Shown: positions 1-5,763, counted from the first letter of the stretch. The stretch is DNA of 6,524 nt from Clostridia bacterium (GCA_003557085.1 PWPR01000222.1:1-6524), one strand, 5' to 3'. Program-made: numbers and translations. Notes: a model not told the origin generated them from the sequence alone.

Positions 1-215
1 CCATTGCAATGGACCATATGACTCTTATGGCCCATGAGATAGGACTTGGAACTTGCTGGATTGGAGCTTTCCACCCAGATGGTGTCGCCAAGAAGATAGA
101 TCTCCCAGATGAAGCTAAAATTGTAGCAATTTTAACTTTAGGATATCCAGAGAAGGTAGGGTCACCAAGACCTAGAAAGCAAATGTCAGAAATAATAAGT
201 TTTAATAAGTATTAG
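1..215 (+). CDS. Nitroreductase family protein, C-terminal fragment (5' end outside window)
   Basis: This is the tail of an FMN-dependent nitroreductase-like oxidoreductase. The reading frame is already open at the left edge (codons from position 3), so the in-frame ATG at 9 is almost certainly internal. The visible 71 residues carry the family's C-terminal signature: a helix ending in GLGTCWIGAF, then a segment of the type 'lgip...kivailtlGyP' (here DLPDEAKIVAILTLGYPEK), then a short basic tail ending at TAG. In this family the GLGTCWIG segment packs near the FMN and the GYP segment is the last core strand. Such enzymes use NAD(P)H to reduce nitro-aromatics, quinones or similar compounds. 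The substrate cannot be told from this fragment, and the N-terminal FMN phosphate-binding RxSxR motif is not in view. No terminator is visible after the stop, and the next gene starts 55 bp downstream on the same strand, so co-transcription is possible. Confidence 0.9.
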   Translation, partial: IAMDHMTLMAHEIGLGTCWIGAFHPDGVAKKIDLPDEAKIVAILTLGYPEKVGSPRPRKQMSEIISFNKY

Positions 216-270
216 CTTCAGCTTGGTTTTTAAGGGATAATAATTTGGTCAAAAAAGAGAGGTGTAAAAT

Positions 271-555
271 ATGGCTCGTTTTGTAGACCACCCTGAATAC
301 GTTCCTTGTCCAGAATGCAATAAGCTGGTTAAGAGAAACGAGGTTGAGGTTAATATTAAGCTTAAAGCTAAAAACCTAACTATAACAGAAGTGCCACAGT
401 ATGAATGTGAATGTGGATTTATGTTTATTCCACATGAGACAGAAGTGCTTATTAACGATTTGCAAAAAGATAAGAGATTAGAGATATGCAAGAATACAAA
501 TATTGACTATCAAACAATCATAAGAAGAGGGAAGAAATCTCTCAAGAGAAAATAA
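271..555 (+). CDS. Small YgiT-type zinc-finger protein (MqsA N-domain-like), orphan
   Basis: A 94-residue protein with an ATG start 6 nt after an AGAGAGGTG ribosome binding site (256-264). Residues 13-16 are CPEC. Near residues 41-49 there is a VPQYECECG segment, giving a CxxC...CxC arrangement (C13, C16, C46, C48). The 'VP..xC.CG' spacing after a beta-rich middle is typical of the YgiT-type zinc finger found at the N-terminus of MqsA and in many small Firmicute proteins. The usual second knuckle is CxxCG, so here it is one residue shorter. The C-terminus is strongly basic (RRGKKSLKRK), which suggests nucleic-acid contact. There is no helix-turn-helix domain of the MqsA type and no neighbouring toxin gene (MqsR or DUF4258 type), so an antitoxin role is not supported by context. 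Family assignment is reasonable; function is unknown. Confidence 0.75.
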   Translation: MARFVDHPEYVPCPECNKLVKRNEVEVNIKLKAKNLTITEVPQYECECGFMFIPHETEVLINDLQKDKRLEICKNTNIDYQTIIRRGKKSLKRK

Positions 556-557
556 TT

Positions 558-586
558 TTGACAAATATTTAGATAGTTGATATAAT
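558..586 (+). promoter_or_regulatory. Consensus sigma-A promoter for selC
   Basis: There is a perfect -35 box TTGACA (558-563), a 17-nt spacer and a perfect -10 box TATAAT (581-586). The -10 box is preceded by TGA (578-580), which makes an extended -10. Transcription would begin near 593, about 9 nt before the mature tRNA 5' end. The promoter starts 2 nt after the stop codon of the preceding gene, so selC appears to have its own strong, probably constitutive, transcription unit. Confidence 0.9.
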
Positions 587-601
587 TAGTTACGCTTTTG
601 A

Positions 602-698
602 GGGAGTAGATAGGTGCTGGTGTGCCTACTGGACTTCAAATCCAGCTTCGGGTGTTAAGAGCGTCCGAGGTGGGTTCGATTCCCACATACTCCCGCCA
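602..698 (+). tRNA. selC: tRNA-Sec (anticodon UCA)
   Basis: This is selenocysteine tRNA, which decodes recoded UGA codons together with SelB, SelA, SelD and a SECIS hairpin. The anticodon arm is CTGGA-CTTCAAA-TCCAG (629-645) with anticodon TCA at 636-638. The long D stem has 6 bp, AGGTGC/GTGCCT (612-617/622-627), and a 4-nt loop TGGT, as is typical of tRNA-Sec. The variable arm forms an 8-bp stem (TTCGGGTG with CGTCCGAG, allowing G-U pairs) around a 7-nt loop. The T arm is GTGGG-TTCGATT-CCCAC (670-686). The acceptor strands are GGGAGTAG (602-609) and ATACTCCC (687-694), with discriminator G695 and encoded CCA at 696-698. This is the bacterial 8+5 acceptor/T layout, but the eighth acceptor position is a G609/A687 mismatch, so only 7 Watson-Crick pairs form. 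The gene stands alone, with its own promoter and terminator. No selA, selB or selD is in the window. Confidence 0.96.
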
Positions 699-707
699 AA
701 ATATGAT

Positions 708-730
708 GAGCCTTTTAAGGGCTCTTTTTT
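708..730 (+). terminator. Rho-independent terminator of selC
   Basis: The stem is GAGCC (708-712) paired with GGCTC (720-724). It can extend inward by a T-G and a T-A pair, and it is followed directly by six T residues (725-730). It lies 10 nt past the encoded CCA, so it defines a short monocistronic tRNA transcript. Confidence 0.88.
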
Positions 731-817
731 ATTTTGAGCTCTATCTAGTAAAAAGGGATATATATCATGTAATAAAATGGTAGCAGAGCTATATAAAACC
801 TCCACAATGTAATAAAC

Positions 818-850
818 AGATAATAAGTAGCATAAATACTTCGATTATCT
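818..850. repeat. 33-bp imperfect inverted repeat (dyad) upstream of the MATE promoter
   Basis: AGATAAT (818-824) pairs with ATTATCT (844-850), and AAGTA (825-829) pairs with TACTT (837-841). Together they give a 12-bp stem with a 2-nt CG bulge (842-843) and a 7-nt loop, GCATAAA. There is no T-run after it, so it is unlikely to be a terminator. It ends 10 bp upstream of the proposed -35 box, where an activator or repressor could bind. Its AT richness means chance formation cannot be excluded. Confidence 0.5.
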
Positions 851-860
851 AATATTTATC

Positions 861-889
861 TGGAAAAGAGATTACAGTTGTAATATGAT
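861..889 (+). promoter_or_regulatory. Putative promoter of the MATE/deacylase operon
   Basis: TGGAAA (861-866) matches the -35 consensus at 4 of 6 positions. It is followed by a 17-nt spacer and TATGAT (884-889), which matches the -10 consensus at 5 of 6. Transcription would start near 896 and give a leader of about 49 nt. The spacer holds the ATTACA-GT-TGTAAT palindrome, which supports a regulated promoter. Confidence 0.55.
871..884. promoter_or_regulatory. Operator-like palindrome ATTACA-GT-TGTAAT
   Basis: This is a perfect 6+6 inverted repeat separated by 2 nt. It lies in the spacer of the proposed promoter and shares its last base with the -10 box. The core TACAnnTGTA is the known operator core of the BlaI/MecI/CopY family of winged-helix repressors. 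A protein bound here would block RNA polymerase. No regulator gene is in the window, so the identity of the binding protein is inference only. Confidence 0.5.
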
Positions 890-944
890 AGACATTGTAG
901 AAAAAGAGAAAGTTTTAGTAAGTCAGTAATTTAGGAGGATTCCT

Positions 945-2330
945 TTGAGTTCAAAGTTAAATAAAAAGAGAGACAAGTCGCGATTAGTGGAGATGTCTCA
1001 AGAAAATATAGTTAAGGCAGTGTTTATTATAGCCTGGCCTGTTATAGTAGAGTTATTATTGCAATCAACAGTAGGAATAGCTGATACAGCTATGGTTGGT
1101 CGTTTGGGACCAGCCTCAATAGCGGCCATTGGATTGGGAAACCAGCTGGTTATGTTTGCTATGACAATTTTTGCAGCAGTCAGAACAGGCGCAACAGTAG
1201 TAGTCGCCAGGCAGGCTGGTGAAGGTGATATGCAAGGTGCTGCCACAGCAGCTAGTCAGGCTTTATTGCTTAGTTTAATAATAGGTATTAGTTTTGCTTC
1301 ATTGGGAGTATTGTTTCCTCATGTAGGACTTAGACTTTTAGGGGCAGAAGAAGAAGTTGTATCAGTCGGTGTTAGTTATTTAAGATTTAGATCTATAGGG
1401 ATGATATTTGTCTTAATGGGCATGTCAGTTACTTCAATATTAAGAGGCTTAGGAGATACTATAACAGCAATGTATGTTAATGCTACAGTTAACATACTCA
1501 ATATCTTGTTCAATTGGCTTTTTATATTTGGAATTTGGATTTTCCCTGAAATGGGAACAGGTGGTGCTGGTCTAGCTACAATGGTAGCGAGAATGCTAGG
1601 GTCCTTTGCTATGTTATATGTATTAACTCAAGGCAAGTCATATATCAGAGTGCCACTAAGTACTTTGAAAAAAGGATTTCATAAGAGTACAATTAAGAGG
1701 ATACTTGATGTGGGTATTCCAGCTGGTATAGAATCTATTTTCTTGCGTGGCGCTATGATGGGCTTTACAGTAATAGTAGCAGGTTTAGGTACAAATTTAT
1801 ATGCAGCTCATCAAATTGCACTTCGTGCTGATTCATTGGCATTTATGCCAGGCTTTGGTTTTGCAGTAGCAGCTACTACCTTGGTAGGCCAAAATTTAGG
1901 CGCAAAACAGCCTGATGAGGCTAGAAGGGCAGGTAATGTTACAATTCTGATGGCTATGGCCATGATGGGCTTTGTCGGATTATTACTATTTATATTTGCT
2001 ACTCCTGTGATGAGATTCTTTACAGATGAGATGGAAGTAATTGTCGCTGGAGCAGAAGTTTTGAGAATTATGGCCTTTGTTCTGCCATTTATGGGTGTAG
2101 CTAGAGTATCTGCTGGTGGACTTAGAGGTGCCGGTGATACCAAGTTTGTCATGTTTGGTACGGCCTTAAGCATCTTGTTAGCTAGAATCGGTTTAGCATA
2201 CGTTTTAGTTAATGTTTTTGAACTGGGGCTGCCTGGTGCGTGGATAGGCATGTCTTTTGACCATTTATTAAGAGCGCTAATATTCTTTATTAGATGGAAT
2301 AAGGGTAGATGGCAAGAGTTAATAGTATAA
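945..2330 (+). CDS. MATE family multidrug/metabolite efflux transporter
   Basis: A 461-residue inner-membrane antiporter of the MATE family (two MatE domains, about 12 transmembrane helices), the usual length for the family. MATE pumps exchange Na+ or H+ for cationic or amphipathic compounds. The start is TTG at 945, chosen because a perfect AGGAGG (933-938) lies 6 nt upstream. Visible hallmarks are the first-helix segment IADTAMVGRLG (45-55), RGLGDT (167-172) at the end of the first repeat, the second-repeat segment around AAHQIALRADSLAF (287-300) followed by VGQNLGA (314-320), and RGAGDTK (394-400), the equivalent of the first repeat's RGLGDT. The N-terminal 20 residues are charged and cytoplasmic. 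The stop lies 19 bp before the deacylase start, so the two genes are almost certainly one operon. The NorM versus DinF subgroup and the substrate cannot be told from sequence alone; many related proteins are annotated only as MATE efflux. Confidence 0.95.
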   Translation: MSSKLNKKRDKSRLVEMSQENIVKAVFIIAWPVIVELLLQSTVGIADTAMVGRLGPASIAAIGLGNQLVMFAMTIFAAVRTGATVVVARQAGEGDMQGAATAASQALLLSLIIGISFASLGVLFPHVGLRLLGAEEEVVSVGVSYLRFRSIGMIFVLMGMSVTSILRGLGDTITAMYVNATVNILNILFNWLFIFGIWIFPEMGTGGAGLATMVARMLGSFAMLYVLTQGKSYIRVPLSTLKKGFHKSTIKRILDVGIPAGIESIFLRGAMMGFTVIVAGLGTNLYAAHQIALRADSLAFMPGFGFAVAATTLVGQNLGAKQPDEARRAGNVTILMAMAMMGFVGLLLFIFATPVMRFFTDEMEVIVAGAEVLRIMAFVLPFMGVARVSAGGLRGAGDTKFVMFGTALSILLARIGLAYVLVNVFELGLPGAWIGMSFDHLLRALIFFIRWNKGRWQELIV

Positions 2331-2349
2331 AAATTTTGGAGGTATATCA

Positions 2350-3930
2350 ATGATAAGCACACTGATTAAAAATGCAAGAATAGTAGATGGTACTGGTGCT
2401 CCTTGGTTTAGAGGGGATGTTGCAATTAAAAACGATATTATTTTTGATATCGGAGCTAATTTGATGCATGAAGCAGTTAATGTAATTGATGCTGAGGATA
2501 TGATAATAGCGCCAGGATTTATAGATATCCATGCTCATTCTGATTTTTCTTTGCCTGAAATTGGATTAGCTGATAGCAAGATTCTCCAAGGAGTAACCAC
2601 TGATATTGGTGGTAATTGCGGTATAAGCCCTGCCCCCATAAAAGGCGATAAACTAGATTTAATTAAGAAATATACAGGGTTTTTGCGAGACGATTTATCT
2701 TGGGAGTGGACTAATTTTTCTGAGTTTTTAGATAATGTTGAGAAGTCAAGGCCAGCCATTAACTTTGCTAGTTTAGTAGGTCATGGGACATTACGAATAG
2801 CTGTGATGGGTTTTGATGATCGTAAACCAACAAAGCCAGAAATGGAAGAAATGAAAAAAATGCTTAGAGAGGCTATGGAAGATGGAGCCATTGGAATTTC
2901 TACTGGCTTAATTTATCCTCCAGGCTGTTATGCTGATACTGACGAACTATCAGAGTTAGTAAGCGAAATAGCTCCATATGGAGGGTTTTATGAGACTCAT
3001 ATGCGCAACGAAGGCGATGATGTTCTCAAGTCAATAGATGAAAGTGCTGAAGTAGGAAAAAGGGCCAATGTTCCAGTACAAATAGCTCATCATAAAGTAG
3101 TTGGAAAAAAGAACTGGGGAAAGTCAGATAAGACAATAGAAAAAATTATGCAGTATAGAGCAGAAGGTATAGATTTAGTTATTGATCAATACCCATACAC
3201 AGCTTCATCAACAACTCTAACAACCATTTTTCCCCAGTGGGCTTTAGTTGGAGGGGTTGACAAGCTACTAGAAAGGCTTAATGATAAATCAATTAGAAGC
3301 AAGCTCAAAGCAGAGGTCTTAGACTCAATGAATGAAGATATGCAAGAGTTTTCTGATATTTTAATTGCTTCAGTTAGGACAGAAAAAAATAAGAAGTATG
3401 AAGGTATGACAGTAGCAAAAGCAGCTGAAGACAATCAGATGGAGCCTGTGGAGTTTGCATTTGATTTAATCATTGAAGAAGAAGCAGGTGTTGCAGCTGT
3501 TACTTTTGGCATGGATGAGGACGATGTTAGATATATCTTAGCAAATCCTTTTACCATGGTAGGCAGTGATGGTTCTGCAATGAGTTTAGATATACCAGGA
3601 AAGCCTCATCCAAGGACATTTGGAACCTTTACAAAAGTTTTAGAGAAGTATGCCTTAGAAGAGAATCTAATCAGTATAGAAGAAGCAATTAGAAAGATGA
3701 CTTCTCTTCCTGCATCACGATTGAAATTAGCTAATAGAGGTATGATAAGACCTGGATTTAAGGCAGATTTAGTTATGATTTCACCAAAAGATTTAAAAAC
3801 TTATGCTGACTATGCAAACCCGCAACAAGCACCTAGTGGAATTGTGAAGGTCTGGGTGAATGGACAATTAGCAGTAGATGATAGTAAGTTAACTGGTGTA
3901 AGAGCTGGGCAAGTCATTAGACATAAATAA
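2350..3930 (+). CDS. N-acyl-D-amino-acid deacylase (D-aminoacylase), amidohydrolase superfamily
   Basis: A 526-residue, probably cytoplasmic metal-dependent hydrolase that removes the acyl group from N-acyl-D-amino acids to give a free D-amino acid and a carboxylate. The ATG follows GGAGG (2338-2342) by 7 nt. The N-terminal beta-sandwich strand (LIKNARIVDGTGAPW, 5-19) leads to the metal motif HAHSD (61-65). Next come GGNCGISPAP (87-96) with the bridging-cysteine position C90, ETHMRNEGDD (215-224) with H217, AHHK (246-249) with H247, GSDGSA (405-410) with the catalytic D407, and PHPRTFGTF (419-427). The 30-residue H217-H247 spacing matches the H220/H250 pair of the characterised Alcaligenes D-aminoacylase. 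The tail (GMIRPGFKADLVMISP, 464-479) is the usual return strand of the composite domain. All expected catalytic residues appear intact. Related members act as dihydroorotase- or hydantoinase-like enzymes, so the exact substrate (acyl chain, amino acid) is not proven. Confidence 0.93.
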   Translation: MISTLIKNARIVDGTGAPWFRGDVAIKNDIIFDIGANLMHEAVNVIDAEDMIIAPGFIDIHAHSDFSLPEIGLADSKILQGVTTDIGGNCGISPAPIKGDKLDLIKKYTGFLRDDLSWEWTNFSEFLDNVEKSRPAINFASLVGHGTLRIAVMGFDDRKPTKPEMEEMKKMLREAMEDGAIGISTGLIYPPGCYADTDELSELVSEIAPYGGFYETHMRNEGDDVLKSIDESAEVGKRANVPVQIAHHKVVGKKNWGKSDKTIEKIMQYRAEGIDLVIDQYPYTASSTTLTTIFPQWALVGGVDKLLERLNDKSIRSKLKAEVLDSMNEDMQEFSDILIASVRTEKNKKYEGMTVAKAAEDNQMEPVEFAFDLIIEEEAGVAAVTFGMDEDDVRYILANPFTMVGSDGSAMSLDIPGKPHPRTFGTFTKVLEKYALEENLISIEEAIRKMTSLPASRLKLANRGMIRPGFKADLVMISPKDLKTYADYANPQQAPSGIVKVWVNGQLAVDDSKLTGVRAGQVIRHK

Positions 3931-3938
3931 GATATTTG

Positions 3939-3974
3939 GAGCATGTGATTTATTGTCACATGCTCTTTATTTTC
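3939..3974 (+). terminator. Rho-independent terminator after the deacylase
   Basis: The stem is a perfect 10-bp GAGCATGTGA (3939-3948) with TCACATGCTC (3956-3965) and a 7-nt loop. It is followed by a T-rich tail (TTTATTTTC). It begins 9 nt after the deacylase stop and closes the MATE/deacylase operon. Confidence 0.92.
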
Positions 3975-3981
3975 TATGATA

Positions 3982-3999
3982 TGATATAATTGATATAAT
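3982..3999 (+). promoter_or_regulatory. Tandem extended -10 promoter of the hlyIII-yihY-DUF4177 operon
   Basis: The 9-mer TGATATAAT occurs twice end to end (3982-3990? see spacing: TG at 3982-3983 with TATAAT 3985-3990; TG at 3991-3992 with TATAAT 3994-3999). Each copy is a perfect -10 hexamer with an upstream TGn extension. No good TTGACA lies 16-18 bp upstream of either, which fits extended -10 promoters that do not need a strong -35. Transcripts would start near 3997 or 4006. The second start would leave a very short leader. Confidence 0.65.
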
Positions 4000-4020
4000 A
4001 ATAGAGGTGTGGTGATAGAA

Positions 4021-4668
4021 ATGAAAATAGTTAGAGAGCCAGTAAGTGGCTATACTCACATATTAGGAGCTATATTATCTTTGATAGTACTCATTGCTTT
4101 AATTTACTCTGCCTTAACACACGGAAGTGTCAGGCATTTAGTTTCTTTTATAATATTTGGCATAAGCCTAATATGCTTATATACTGCTAGTGGTATATAT
4201 CATTTAGTTCCAGGACCAGAAAAGCTGATTAAGAATTTAAGAAAACTTGACCATATGATGATTTTTGTGCTGATTGCAGGATCTTATACACCTTTTCTAT
4301 TAGTTGCATTAACTGGTATTTGGAGAACTGGTATGTTAATTGGTATTTGGGCTATAGCAGTTTCTGGAGTTATTTTCAAAGCTTTTTGGTTAAATGCTCC
4401 ACGCTGGTTATACACTGGTATTTACTTAGGAATGGGCTGGTTAGCATTAGTTGTAATTGTGCCTCTTGTTAGAGCTTTACCTCCTGGTGCAGTTTTGTGG
4501 CTATTTTTAGGAGGAGCTAGTTATACAGTCGGTGCAGTATTTTATGCCTTAAAATGGCCTAACCCAATACCGAAAGTATTTGGATTTCATGAAATATGGC
4601 ATATATTCGTTCTTTTAGGAAGCTTTAGTCATTTCTGGGCAGTTTTTAGGTATGTTACTTATCTTTAA
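4021..4668 (+). CDS. Hemolysin III / PAQR-family (HlyIII) membrane protein
   Basis: About 215 residues, with seven predicted membrane helices and the HlyIII (PAQR superfamily) pattern. Numbered from the ATG at 4021, it has REPVSGYTHILGA near the N-terminus, ASGIYHL (56-62) with S57 and H61, LDHMMIFVLIAGSYTPF (76-92) with D77, and HEIWHIFVLLGSFSHF (190-205) with H190 and H194. Those His, Asp and Ser positions correspond to the metal site of PAQR/adiponectin-receptor-like hydrolases. The bacterial family's activity is not firmly known; the name comes from a Bacillus cereus pore-forming protein. The start is uncertain: GTG at 4009 or 4012 is also in frame, and the AGAGGTGTGGTGA stretch (4003-4015) can serve as ribosome binding site for ATG 4021. 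I prefer the ATG because it gives the typical short N-terminus. The gene is first of a three-gene operon, with 16 bp to the next start. Confidence 0.92.
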   Translation: MKIVREPVSGYTHILGAILSLIVLIALIYSALTHGSVRHLVSFIIFGISLICLYTASGIYHLVPGPEKLIKNLRKLDHMMIFVLIAGSYTPFLLVALTGIWRTGMLIGIWAIAVSGVIFKAFWLNAPRWLYTGIYLGMGWLALVVIVPLVRALPPGAVLWLFLGGASYTVGAVFYALKWPNPIPKVFGFHEIWHIFVLLGSFSHFWAVFRYVTYL

Positions 4669-4684
4669 TTAAAAGGAGATTATT

Positions 4685-5539
4685 GTGAATATTTTAAGGA
4701 AGTATTCAAGTAACAAAGTAATTAGCTATGTAATTAGTCTTTTGCAATCAATTGCAGAAGATGATTTAGCTGGGTTTAGTGCTGAGTTGACATATTATTT
4801 AGTTTTAGCAATATTTCCTTTTTTAATATTTTTAATAAATGTATTGTCTTTTACAGACTTAGGTGGACAAGCGCTTATTTTAGACTTTACCCAATACCTA
4901 CCAGGTGATATAGCAAGAATTATTTCTACAGTAATAAGCGAAACTGTAGAAGCTAGAAGTGGAACAGTTTTAGCACTGGCTATAGTTGGTACATTGTGGT
5001 CCTCAACAAAAGGTAGTCGTTCTATTATTAAAGGTTTGAACAGGGTATATAATGTGGAAGAGAGAAGATCTTTACCAAAGCTTTATCTAGCTTCTTTGGT
5101 ATATGTGCTTGTCCTTTCTTTGATTATAATCCTCTCAATTATTTTGCTTGTTTTTGGGGAAGTTATTGCCCAGGCAATATTTAACTTTTTTGGATTAGCT
5201 GACAACTTTTTTACTTTATGGACTTTTATGCAATATGGTATTAGCATTTTTATGATTTTTATTACTTTTATGTTTTTATATAAACATGCTCCTAATATAA
5301 AGGTAAGCTTTAAGCAAGTTTGGAAAGGATCACTTTTTGCTCTATTTGGTTGGATAATAGTGTCTAGAGGCTTTGCATTTTATGTTAATAACTTTGCAGA
5401 TTATCAGGTGGTTTATGGGAGTATTGGAGGAATGATTGTGTTTTTGTTATGGCTATATTTCTCTAGTATGGTAATTTTGCTTGGTGGAGAGATTAATAAA
5501 ATAGAGTACTTTAAGAAAGAAGGAAAAAAAGATGTATGA
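4685..5539 (+). CDS. YihY/BrkB-family inner-membrane protein
   Basis: A 284-residue polytopic membrane protein of the YihY/virulence factor BrkB family, with about six helices. The start is GTG at 4685, 6 nt after AGGAG (4674-4678). Typical features are the early amphipathic helix plus FSAELTYYLVLAIFPFLIFL (31-50), the GLNRVYNVEERR motif (117-128) after WSSTKGSRSI, and a C-terminal block SRGFAFYVNNFADYQVVYGS (227-246) followed by a helix ending LLGGEINKI (265-273). The lysine-rich tail is cytoplasmic. Members were once called ribonuclease BN, an assignment now considered wrong for the E. coli protein; the true role is unknown, with transport or lipid-related roles suggested. Its TGA stop overlaps the next gene's start by 8 nt, so the two are translationally coupled. 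The TGA is a genuine stop: the same frame meets TAA one codon later, so it is not a selenocysteine codon. Confidence 0.93.
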   Translation: MNILRKYSSNKVISYVISLLQSIAEDDLAGFSAELTYYLVLAIFPFLIFLINVLSFTDLGGQALILDFTQYLPGDIARIISTVISETVEARSGTVLALAIVGTLWSSTKGSRSIIKGLNRVYNVEERRSLPKLYLASLVYVLVLSLIIILSIILLVFGEVIAQAIFNFFGLADNFFTLWTFMQYGISIFMIFITFMFLYKHAPNIKVSFKQVWKGSLFALFGWIIVSRGFAFYVNNFADYQVVYGSIGGMIVFLLWLYFSSMVILLGGEINKIEYFKKEGKKDV

Positions 5540-5726
5540 ATATAAGTTTTACAGAATTGATTTGAAGATTAAGATTAGAGGTGCAGTTTTAGAGGAAGAT
5601 TACCAAGAGATAGTTAAGGATCATGCTAAACAAGGCTATAGATTAGTGCAAGTATTTGCCCCGCCAATCAAAGGGTATGGAGTTGCTGATTATTTTGAAC
5701 TAATATTTGAAAGAAAAATACAATAG
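5532..5726 (+). CDS. Small DUF4177 protein
   Basis: A 64-residue soluble protein starting at ATG 5532, 8 nt inside the end of the yihY-like gene and in a different frame. It matches the DUF4177 pattern: an N-terminal MYEYKFYRI strand, a helix with YQEIVKDHAKQGYRLVQVFAPP (44-aa mid-part) and a final strand YFELIFERK. These short alpha/beta proteins are common next to unrelated genes in Firmicutes and have no known function. A weak GGA-type ribosome binding site lies in the AAGGAAAAAAA stretch (5520-5530), so translation probably depends on coupling to the upstream gene. It is the last gene of the operon, followed by a hairpin at 5728-5759. Confidence 0.85.
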   Translation: MYEYKFYRIDLKIKIRGAVLEEDYQEIVKDHAKQGYRLVQVFAPPIKGYGVADYFELIFERKIQ

Positions 5727-5727
5727 T

Positions 5728-5759
5728 TAATGCCTAAACTAATATAAGCTTAGGCATTA
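5728..5759. terminator. Possible bidirectional terminator between convergent genes
   Basis: TAATGCCTAA (5728-5737) and TTAGGCATTA (5750-5759) form a perfect 10-bp stem with a 12-nt loop. It lies between a plus-strand stop at 5726 and a minus-strand stop at 5764. Neither side has a clear T-run, so it is a weak intrinsic terminator at best. Its position between convergent genes still favours a role in stopping transcripts from both directions. Confidence 0.6.
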
Positions 5760-5763
5760 GCTC

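Larger units (their letters stand above)
731..944 (+). other. Intergenic regulatory region upstream of the MATE/deacylase operon
   Basis: There is no plausible coding sequence in this AT-rich stretch of about 210 bp between the selC terminator and the MATE start. It contains a direct repeat of ATGTAATAAA (767-776 and 807-816, exactly 40 bp apart), an imperfect hairpin or dyad at 818-850, a putative promoter at 861-889 with a palindrome in its spacer, and the AGGAGG ribosome binding site at 933-938. I recognise no riboswitch fold. Confidence 0.6.

Noticed and set aside
236..241. GATAAT as a -10 box for the zinc-finger gene
   Set aside because: No acceptable -35 sequence lies 16-18 bp upstream and there is no TGn extension, so a separate promoter is not supported.
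271..555. Toxin-antitoxin module around the YgiT-type protein
   Set aside because: No toxin-like small gene lies in the 55 bp upstream, and what follows downstream is the selC promoter and tRNA; the protein lacks the DNA-binding domain of MqsA.
670..698. 3' end of selC as a phage or island attachment site
   Set aside because: tRNA-Sec genes can be integration targets, but I see no repeat of the tRNA 3' end elsewhere in the window and no integrase gene.
1811..2362. 183-residue minus-strand open frame inside the MATE gene
   Set aside because: It lies fully antisense to a well-supported MATE coding region, has no ribosome binding site and has a low-complexity composition typical of a shadow frame.
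3953..3958. TTGTCA as the -35 box of the hlyIII promoter
   Set aside because: It is 26 bp from the first -10 box and lies in the upstream terminator stem; spacing is too long for a sigma-A promoter.
5537..5539. TGA at the end of the YihY-family gene as a selenocysteine codon, given the nearby selC
   Set aside because: The frame meets TAA one codon later, the protein already has the family's normal length, and no SECIS-like hairpin follows.
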